From: CAZGWE01 sp964529405
Lineage (GTDB): Bacteria > Patescibacteriota > UBA1384 > XYA2-FULL-43-10 > 1-14-0-10-43-13
Direction: 5' to 3'
Assembly: GCA_964529405.1 (NCBI GenBank)
Contig: CAZGWE010000001.1
Span: forward strand, 1-64,000
Length of the DNA: 64,000 nt
A program made the position numbers and the translations under genes. Below, one piece after another: positions 26,350 through 35,500 of the stretch. The stretch's first letter is position 1, and each line of letters starts with the position of its first letter. The notes beneath the pieces are model-generated. The model made no database searches. It saw nothing but the letters and a program-made list of their open reading frames with translations, and was not told the origin of the DNA.

Positions 26350-27090
26350 CTAATTTATAAAACTTTTACTGCGACTCCATGTTTGGCAAATCTTGATAAA
26401 TTCAGCCGCCCTAAGACTCGCCCCGCCCACCAAAACGCCGTCAATCTCCGGGCGCAGGGCGTATTCTTTGATATTGGTTGATTTGACGCTACCGCCATAA
26501 AGCAGCGATGTTTGGGGCCCGATAATCTCGCGCAGCAAGGTCAAAACACGGGCGACATGCTCCGGTTCGGCATTCTCGCCGGTGCCGATGGCCCAAATGG
26601 GCTCGTAAGCAACAATAATATCCTTAAAATGCGACTTGGGCACGTGCTGCAGAGCTTCTTTTAATTGGTTCAGCGGTTCGACCGGAATGTCTTTTTTCCG
26701 CTTTTCTCCGACGCAGAGAACCGGCCTAAGGCCTGCCCGAAGGGCGGCTATGACCTTTTCGTTAACATCAAAATCTTTCTCATTGAAGTATTCCCGCCGC
26801 TCGGAGTGGCCGACGATAACATAATCAGCCACATCCTTGACCATTAGCGGCGAGATCTCGCCGGTATAGGCTCCTTCCGGTTCAGAGTAAATATTCTGGG
26901 CGCCGAGCTTTAGCCTCCCGCCTTTTTTAATAATTTGGCAAATATCAAGCAGCCAGATAACCGGCGGGCACAGAACAATCTCAACACCCTCAATCTTAGC
27001 CGTACCGTTTCGAACTGCTGTTGAAAGAATATGGGCGTCGGCTAAATTGGTGTACATCTTCCAGTTGGCTATAATAATCGGCTTGCGCAT
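26350..27090 (-). CDS. tpiA: Triosephosphate isomerase
   Basis: This 246-aa TIM barrel interconverts DHAP and GAP. It has ANWKMYTN (Asn/Lys), VIVGHSERREYF (catalytic His), VAYEPIWAIGTG (catalytic Glu) and LYGGSVKSTN (phosphate loop). Length is normal. It lies upstream of gap and downstream of yvcK in a same-strand series. Confidence 0.97.
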   Translation of the reverse strand: MRKPIIIANWKMYTNLADAHILSTAVRNGTAKIEGVEIVLCPPVIWLLDICQIIKKGGRLKLGAQNIYSEPEGAYTGEISPLMVKDVADYVIVGHSERREYFNEKDFDVNEKVIAALRAGLRPVLCVGEKRKKDIPVEPLNQLKEALQHVPKSHFKDIIVAYEPIWAIGTGENAEPEHVARVLTLLREIIGPQTSLLYGGSVKSTNIKEYALRPEIDGVLVGGASLRAAEFIKICQTWSRSKSFIN

Positions 27091-27117
27091 ATTTCCCTCC
27101 GGGATGTTTTAAGTACG

Positions 27118-28140
27118 TTATCTCTTTAGCCCATTATACAGCCCTATCAAAGCTTTTGCCAATTTATCCGAATCGTGAAACAAAGGATTTCTCTCGCTAA
27201 TAACATTAGCTCGCACGATATTACAACCCTCAATGACTTTTTTGTGAGAAGTAATATTGTTGATCTCTCCCAGCTCCATTTCATTGCTTGAGCGCTTTAT
27301 AATGTGGCTATTAACTAGACAATGGTCGGCAACTTTAGCACCGGCATGGTTAAATAAAACCCGAATATGATCATCAATAGTGTAGCCACAAGTTTGAGTT
27401 CTTTCGGTTGAGCAGTTGGCAACATAAACTTTTACTGCTTTCTCATTTTCAGACAGGGCTTTTTTTATGCCGCCAATGAGTAAATTGGGAATAATGCTAC
27501 CATACAGGCTACCCGGGCCAAGAATGATAAAATCCGCTCCGTTAATTGCTTCAATTGCCCCAGTGTAGGCTCGAATCCGTTTTTTGCTTAAAGTTATCTT
27601 TTTGATATCACGTACCACCTCGTCCAGGTGGGACTCTCCCAGTAAAGTAGAACCGTCCTGATATTCAATGCAAAGATCAATATTCTCAAGTGTTGCAGGC
27701 AGAACCTTGCCAGCCGTTTGAAAAATTTCCGTCGTGACTTCAAGCGACTTTTCAAATGAATTAAAATGGCTGGCTAAAGCCGTTAACCAAATATTGCCAA
27801 GCGTATGCCCGCCAAAAATCCGTTGTCCTTTAGGAAAACGGAACTCAAATAATTCAGTAATCAATCGCTCATCACTTGATAGGGCAGCAATGCATTTCCT
27901 GATATCGCCCGGCGCTACCATATCAAACTCCTTGCGTAGCTCGCCGGTTGATGAACCGTTGTCAGCCACGGTTACAATAGCCGAGATGGAGTTTGAATAT
28001 TGTTTGAGACCTCTTAAGAGATTAGATAAACCGGTACCCCCTCCGATTGCGGCAATTTTAATCTCGCCGCCGGCGAGGTAGCGCGGATCATGCGGATCGA
28101 ACTTGAGACCATTCCACCAACTTTTGAGAAATTTTTTCAT
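27118..28140 (-). CDS. yvcK: YvcK/CofD-like gluconeogenesis factor
   Basis: This 340-aa protein has IAAIGGGTGLSNLLRGLK at the N-terminus, ADNGSSTGELR and PGDIRKCIAAL, then ILGPGSLYGSIIPNLL, all diagnostic for the YvcK branch of the CofD fold. It binds UDP-sugars and supports growth on gluconeogenic carbon and cell shape in firmicutes. It overlaps uvrC by 4 bases; in many bacteria it sits in the uvrC/rapZ-yvcK-whiA region, matching this context. Confidence 0.92.
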   Translation of the reverse strand: MKKFLKSWWNGLKFDPHDPRYLAGGEIKIAAIGGGTGLSNLLRGLKQYSNSISAIVTVADNGSSTGELRKEFDMVAPGDIRKCIAALSSDERLITELFEFRFPKGQRIFGGHTLGNIWLTALASHFNSFEKSLEVTTEIFQTAGKVLPATLENIDLCIEYQDGSTLLGESHLDEVVRDIKKITLSKKRIRAYTGAIEAINGADFIILGPGSLYGSIIPNLLIGGIKKALSENEKAVKVYVANCSTERTQTCGYTIDDHIRVLFNHAGAKVADHCLVNSHIIKRSSNEMELGEINNITSHKKVIEGCNIVRANVISERNPLFHDSDKLAKALIGLYNGLKR

Positions 28141-29399
28141 TGCAACATTTCTTTACTGTGCAGTTTTTTATAGTACGATTGGGCAAAGCGGTGGGCTTCG
28201 TTGCGGGCCTTGATAGCAATGATTTGTATCTCTCTGTTCTTTTTAATGTATTCCGCGATAGCGTGGTTAGAAAAATGAAACTCGTTCTTGTCTCGCTTTG
28301 ATCCCTTAGCAATTGATATCGCCGGAATATCCAATTTCCGCTCTTTTAGCACTTTAAGCGCAACGTTCAGGTGCGCCAGACCGCCGTCGATGATAAGTAA
28401 GTCGGGCACCGGCCAGTCATTATTGAATCGCCGCTCTAAAACCTCATTAATCATCCAGGTATCCCCCGCGTCATACCTGGTACTTGTTACCTGATACTTT
28501 ATACGAAACTTACGGTATCCCTCTTTATCCGCCTGTCCTTCAGTAAAAACCACCATCGATCCAACAGAGTGTTGACCGGAAATATTGGCAATGTCATAGC
28601 ATTCAATACGTCTAAAGGCCAATTTTGCCGCGGTTGTAAAATCATCTTTTAATCCCACCGCCACAGCTCCAATATGAAGAAGAGCATTGATCCGATCTCG
28701 AATAACGGCAGCAGCTTCGAATTGCTGATGCTTGCTGAAGTTCTCCATATCTTCATACAACTTTTTCAGGATATCTTTCTTTTTGCCTCGCAAGAAATTT
28801 TTAAGATAATTGATATTTTTGTTGTATTCATCCTTAGTTACGCGATCGACGCAGGGAGCATCGCAAATTCCCAGGTCGCCATACAAGCATGGGCGACCGG
28901 ACTTCTTGGATTTCGAATATTTAGCAGGCGAGCAATCATAGTATGGAAAGATCCGCCTCAAATAGCGCATCGATCTCTTCAAAGCATCTCCTGCCGGATA
29001 CGGTCCGAAATATGAAGCAGATTTATCTTTCCAATCGACATTTTTGTATCGAATTAGCGAGACTTTGGGAAAATCCTCTTGGCTCATTTTGATCATCAAA
29101 AACGATTTGTCGTCTTTTTGACGGATGTTATACTTCGGTTTTAATTTACCGATCAGATCTGCTTCAAGGATGACGGCTTCAATTTCGCTTTCGGTTTCGA
29201 TAACCCTAATATCGCTAATCGCCCCAACCATCAAATTAATTGCCGGTCCACGGCCGATTTCCTTAACAAAGTACGATTTGACTCGATGCTGTAGATTTTT
29301 AGCCTTGCCTATATACAAAATTTCTCCAGACTTACCAATAAACTGGTAAATACCCGGAGTTTCGGGCAAATCTTTAATTTTCCCTTTGGGACTGGTCAT
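28137..29399 (-). CDS. uvrC: UvrC excision nuclease subunit, C-terminally short
   Basis: This 420-aa nucleotide-excision-repair nuclease has an N-terminal GIY-YIG domain (PGIYQFIG..GEILYIGKAKNLQHRV), a Cys cluster around 155-180, a UVR helix pair (about 215-235) and the RNase H-like endonuclease with ECYDIANISG, DLLIIDGGLAHL and RNEAHRFA. The usual C-terminal tandem helix-hairpin-helix region (about 150-180 aa) is absent. An in-frame extra segment, KYQVTSTRYDAGDT (28454-28500), comes from a short phrase repeat. It is translationally coupled to yvcK. Confidence 0.93.
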   Translation of the reverse strand: MTSPKGKIKDLPETPGIYQFIGKSGEILYIGKAKNLQHRVKSYFVKEIGRGPAINLMVGAISDIRVIETESEIEAVILEADLIGKLKPKYNIRQKDDKSFLMIKMSQEDFPKVSLIRYKNVDWKDKSASYFGPYPAGDALKRSMRYLRRIFPYYDCSPAKYSKSKKSGRPCLYGDLGICDAPCVDRVTKDEYNKNINYLKNFLRGKKKDILKKLYEDMENFSKHQQFEAAAVIRDRINALLHIGAVAVGLKDDFTTAAKLAFRRIECYDIANISGQHSVGSMVVFTEGQADKEGYRKFRIKYQVTSTRYDAGDTWMINEVLERRFNNDWPVPDLLIIDGGLAHLNVALKVLKERKLDIPAISIAKGSKRDKNEFHFSNHAIAEYIKKNREIQIIAIKARNEAHRFAQSYYKKLHSKEMLQ

Positions 29400-29485
29400 T
29401 TACTCTGTTTCATTTACTTCTGCCTGACGGAATTAATAATTATAACATATTTTGCCATAAATAGCAGAAACGAGCAATAAGGATG

Positions 29486-29520
29486 AAAATGACGGGCCCA
29501 ACCCGTCATTTTCTTGTTTA
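29486..29520. terminator. Terminator downstream of the giant protein gene
   Basis: GAAAATGACGGG and CCCGTCATTTTC arms enclose a short loop, followed by TTGTTT on plus. On minus it ends the 2549-residue gene. Confidence 0.65.
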
Positions 29521-29538
29521 AGCGGTTTGTTTGCCAGA

Positions 29539-32500
29539 TTAAGGCACAACGCTGAAGGTAAAGCTATGGCGGCTTGCCGCGTTGCCGGCACTATCTTTGG
29601 CGTCAACCGTCACGGCGTAACTCCTAGCCGAGAGGGCACGGCTTGGCACATACGAAACCACGCCGGTTGAAACATTGTAGGAAGCATTGACCGCAACACC
29701 GTTGATACGCATTATGACCGTACTTGTACTAACACCGGAACCGCCGGCATCGCTGACTGTTGCTTGTATTGTTGGCAGAGCGTTGGATATATTGCCGGTC
29801 GGTGTGCCGGAGTTAATCGTTGGGACAGTAAAATCATTAATTAGAGTACCGGTTGACGAGCCGGGATTGCCAGCCAAATCCGTACCGCTAATCAGAATTG
29901 TTTGCACCCCCTCCCCCGAGCTAACCGTGTAGGTATAAGAATAATCTAGGCCGGAGTTACTCGTAAAGGTGGCTGGATTGCCGCCGACAATTACAATCGG
30001 ATTGGCTTGTAAAGTCTCCGAAGCCGTAAAAGTGATTGTCTCAACCGTACCAATTCGAGCATAAAGCGGATTAGCCAGAATCGAGCTAAAGCTTGGACCG
30101 GCTGTGTCTTTGACCAGAGTTGTCGAAGCCGTACCGCCCGTATTCCCGGCCTGATCCGAAACGGTAGCATTTACGTTAATCGTACCATCCGCTAAAGCGG
30201 AGATGTCAACCGTCGTGCTCCAATTGCCCGAACCGTCGGCAACCAAAGACACCGTGATCGTGGCGCCGTTAGTCAAAGTCAGACCCATGCTACTGTCAGC
30301 CTCGGCCGTGCCGGAGATATTGACGCTGTTGCCCTGGTAGCCGGAAATCGGATTGATAACCGGAGCAGCCGGAGCGGCGGTATCAAGAATAATGACATCG
30401 GAAATGATAGTTGTTTCGTTGTTGCCGGCATCTTTGAACCTGGCATAAACTGTTTTGGCACCATCGCCGGCACTCAGTATCCAGGTTTTGGTTGCGGCCA
30501 AGGCGATCCAGTTGCCGGAATCAGTGTTGGCGCCATCAGCGGAAAGATCGGCATTATTTGAAACCATCATTAAGACCGGGGCGAAGGTGTCGGTGGCAGC
30601 CAGAGTCAAATTGACATTGGCCGAAGCGGTATATATTGTTCCGTTATTTAGACTGATTAAACCGCCAGCCGGAGCAGACAGGTCAACCGTAACACCACCG
30701 GAGTATGTCGAAGTACTGTCGATATTGCCGGCGGCGTCAACAGCTCGAACACCGAATGAATAAGTTCCTTCTGAAAGCAGGCCGGCCTGTACCGGCGTTA
30801 GAGTGTAAGAAGTTACATTGCCCAGATTAATATCTACCAAGCCGCCAACATAGCTTGAGCCGGAAGTGCCTGTTCTAACTCTCAATAAATAATGATCAAC
30901 GCCGCTTGTTGCATCCGTTGCCGCGCTCCAGACCACATTAATTTGTTTATCGCTGGTCAGTGCATTTCCGGAATTTGCGACAACGCTAACCGTATTACCG
31001 GGATTATGAGTGTCGGTTTTGATGGTGATTGATTGTTCTGTTTCTATATTGCCAGCCTGATCAACCGAGTGGAAATAAAGGATGTGCGTGCCTTCAGGCA
31101 TAGTTATAACACTGCCATAGACCGCATCGGGGTTTGAATCAAGATGGTAATATGTTTGACCAACACCAGCCGAAATATCAATTGCCGGCAAAGCCACAGT
31201 CGGAGCGTTATCCTTGTACCAGCCGTTTGTACCGTCCGGCGTGGCTGGAGAGACGATTGCCATGGTAACCGGATTGGTAGTATCAACCACCAAAGTCCCG
31301 GAACCGCCGCCGGCATTGCCGGCAGAATCAATGGCCGAAACTAATACAGCGTAACTCCCTTCGGCCAGAATAGCCACCGTATTGTCTGGCAGCGTCCAAG
31401 TGCCAGCGCTAATCAGCGCCGGATATGTTGTACTGTTAACAGTCACGGCAACACCTGCACCATTGTCATCAATAGTGCCGCTTAAAGCCGGCGTCGTGTC
31501 ATTTGTCTTAAGGTTATTGACATTTACAATTGGGACTGTTTTATCAAATATCACGTCTGAACCGCTTGTGACGGCAATCACGGTAGTACCGGTATTGCCG
31601 GCCAAATCGGAAAAATTAATAACAAAAGCGACCGCCCCTTCAGTATCACCTGAAGCCATTTGATAGCTTGCGGTGTAATGGGCGGCATCCACTGTCGCCA
31701 CCGGAGCGGCGTTGCCGGCGATCGTGACTGTCGGGACAGTAATATCTTCGCTTGATGTCAGGCTGACGGTGACCGTATCGCCCATTTTGGCCAGAGTGTT
31801 GTCGGTATTATTTGAAGCTATAGTAACATCAGACAAAGTCGGTAGCAGCGTGTCTTTATCAACCGTAGTTGATCCGGCGGATCCGATGTTGCCGGCCGCA
31901 TCAGTCAGGGTCACGGCAACGACAACCGTACCGTCATCTAAGCCGGAAACATTAACACCGGAAACGCTGAAAGCGCCGCCAGATGCAACCATACCGATAC
32001 CGGTCGTATCATGAGTCGGGTTAAGATCGGAAAGAATATAGCTTAAAGAGGCATTGGCCTCGCCCGTGCCGCTAACCATGATATTGGTTTTATTGGTATT
32101 ATTGATCGGACCGGTGGCTGCAACTGTCGGGGCGGCAGGCACAACGGTATCCTTAGTGAGAGCCATTTCATCAAAGGCGGAATTGCCGGCGTTATCGGTA
32201 ACCGCCAAGCGTATGGTGTAAATATTGTCGGTCACCGTACTAATTGTTGTAGTTGCCGCATTGGGCATACCGATCGTTACAGGATCAGGACCGGACTCTT
32301 TGGTCCACTGGTATGCAGCAATTCCCGATAAGGTATCACCGGCCAGGCCGTCTTGCGTGATAGACGCGTTAGCAACTCGGTCCGGTCCGGCATTAACTGT
32401 CGGAGCTGTAGTATCCCATGTTAGACTCATCTCATCAGAGGCGATATTACCGGCGCTGTCAGTTACGCTCAACCTGATAGTATAGAGACCGTCTTGATCG

Positions 32501-35500
32501 GCCCAAATTGTCGTATCCTCGCTGCTGCCTGAACCGAAAACAGGCATACCGGAGCCGGAAACTTTGCTCCAGCCATAGGCAGCAATACCATTTAAATCGG
32601 CATTGACTGTCGGCGCAGTTGTATCAATGGTGAAGGCCGGCAGACTCAAAATTAGGCTGTTGTTACCGGCCGCATCGGTTACCTGAATGGTGCAGTTGGT
32701 GTGCGCGCCTTCGCCCAGAGTATTAAAACTTGCCGTATTGCTTCCCGTGACGGCTGTTGTTACAACGCTGGAGCAATCGCCGCCATAAGTAATTGTTCCC
32801 GCCTCATCCGAGTTGAAAGCGTAGTCCGGAATCGTGTTATTGGTCGGAGTCGGGACGGCAACCGTTTGGGTTAAGACCGGCGCTATGGTATCAACTGTAA
32901 AAGTGAAGGTAGCCGTGCCAATGTTGCCGGCCCGGTCCGCAACCGCAGCATTGACCGTATAACTGCCTTCTTCAAAATCAACGCCCGGATCGTACGTCAT
33001 AATGCCGGCACTCCAAGTTGTGTCAACATTTATGCCGGTGCCAAAATCCAAGGTCCTGGTCGGGTTGGCAGCAAAATCGGATCCGGTATCAGCCCAAACG
33101 ACAGTGACTAGCGAAGCTCCGATATTGGTGATTGCACCCGGAGCATGAAAAACTTCACTCGGCGCAATGTTGTCGGCCATAATGCCGTCGGCAGTTACGG
33201 CCGCGGATGAGCGGCCGACATGGTCAACGGTTTTAATTGAAATGTAATAGGTCGTATTACTCGCGAGTGTCAAACCGGTTTTGGTGTATGGACTCGTATT
33301 ACCAATATTAATAAAGCCAAGAATTTCGGTACCGCCCAAAGTTGTGCCGACGGCCATCTCATAATGGTCAACACCGCTACCGAGGTCGCTGCCGGCCATC
33401 CAATCAGCTTGAAGTTGGGTTAAGCTTTGAGTGAAATCGCCATCATCTGCCACACTGCCCGGAGCTGTCGGATCAGAAACATCGGGTACGATACCATCCG
33501 ATGAAGCGTTCGATTCAATACCGGCACCGTTGGCAGCATAAACTGTAAAATAATAAGTTGCGCCTTCGACCAGAGTCAAGCCTGTAGCTGTCACTAAAAC
33601 CGTGCCGCCATTATTGGTTTTCATTTTGATATCGCTGCCGCCAACCGTTGTGCCGATGGCGTAGCTGTACGAAGCGATGCCCGATTCCGAATCACTGGCA
33701 GACCAGGCGGCATGCAATTCGCTTAGACTATTAACGTATATGCCGTCATCTGTGACGGTTAGACCGATTGGCGCCGTATTGTCAGCCACAATCGAACCGA
33801 AACCGGAGCCGTTGTTACCGGCCCGGTCAACCGCCGTAATATCGACTGAAACGCTACTCGAAGTTGTGCCCGAAACGGTAATATTGGCCCAAGTGGCAAC
33901 ACCTGTTGCCGTATTGTAATTGGCCGGATTAGCGCTTGCGCTTCCGCCCAGGCCGGAGAGATCGGCCGCGATGTCGGCTGTCGTCATACCGGTTTGATTG
34001 GCATCGGTCACGGTAGCTGTCAAGACAACCAGGCCGCCATTTTTTGTGTAAGCAGTCGAATTACTATTGGCCGTATCAGTTAGCACAACTGCCGAGACGG
34101 CCGGCGCAAGCCGGTCCAGGATATAGGTAGTGGCGGCTGAATCGGCACTGACATTTTGGGCGCTATCGATTGCTTTGGCAGTCAAGCCGTAGCTGTTATC
34201 GGCGCCAAGCGATGATGTTGTGATTGAGAAATTGCCAAATTCATCAACCGGACCGCTGCCAACCTCGGCGCCGTCTTTATAGATTTTGACGGTTACGCCG
34301 GTGTCGGTAATCGAACCGGTTAACATCGGAGTATCATCAATACTCTGGAGAAAACCGATTGGCGAAGAAATTGCCGGCGCGGTTGGCGCTATAATCTGGT
34401 TGAAGAAACCGCCAACCTTAGCACTTTCGTTGCCGGCCTCATCCCGGAAAGCAACGATTGGATTATCATACAAATTATCTCCGATCAAAACCGGGCCAAA
34501 GCTGCCATTGGGGTTGATCGAAGCGCTACCGATCAAAGTTGCAGGACTGGCACCGTCATAAATATATGCGCCCGCCGCTGTCGCCGTGCCGGCACCGACC
34601 GCGCCCGTGATCGTATCATTTGCACCCGGGGCGTTTTGCTGGACCAAGATGTTGGAACCGGGAGCCGCCGGCGCAACCGTATCAACTGTGAGACTCGCGG
34701 CACTGCTCATAACCGAAACATTACCGGAGAAACCAACTCTGTCCACGCTTAATGATTTACCGCCATCAGTTGCTTTAAGCTGGCTGAACTCCGCACCGGA
34801 AAGATCAATCGAATAAGCGGTAATTCCCATTAAAACCAGAGTTGAGGCCAGTTGGACTCCATTGAGATGGAGTCGGAGTGTCTGGATACCGGCGCCATCG
34901 GCAGGAAGAGTGCCAGAGAGGCTGAATCCGGTATTAGTGTCGTTGACATAACCCGAGACAACCCGGCCACCCGTGGCACTGATTGAAGTGATGGTCGGGG
35001 CGGAAGAGATAGCGAATACCCAGCCGACAAGATCCGAGCGGTTACCGGCATTATCGGCAAGGTCAACTTCGACTGTGTAGCTGCCGTCGTTTGACGGCGT
35101 TGTCGGGGTATATGTAAAGGTACCGCCAGCCCAGGTAATACCTGTTGTAATATCAATACTGTTGACAGCAAAGCGAATCGAGGCCGTATCCAAACCGCTG
35201 CCGTTATCTAAAAATGTTCCGGAGATGGCCGCCATGGCGTTATCGGTCGTTGTACCGTTAGACGGTGAGGCGCTACCGGCCGTAAATGCCGGCGCTGCTA
35301 TATCAATGACATAGGCTCCGAAAACGGTCGTGACTGCCGAAGCATTGTCGTGAACATCAAAGGCCTGGACTGTAATTAAGTAATTGCCATCGGCCAACGC
35401 ACCAAAAGTTGCCGCATAATTTCCCGAAACCGGTGTCACGGCCAAAGTATTGGAACCGACCGAAACCAGAACACTGGCGGCCTGGCTGTCAACCGTACCG

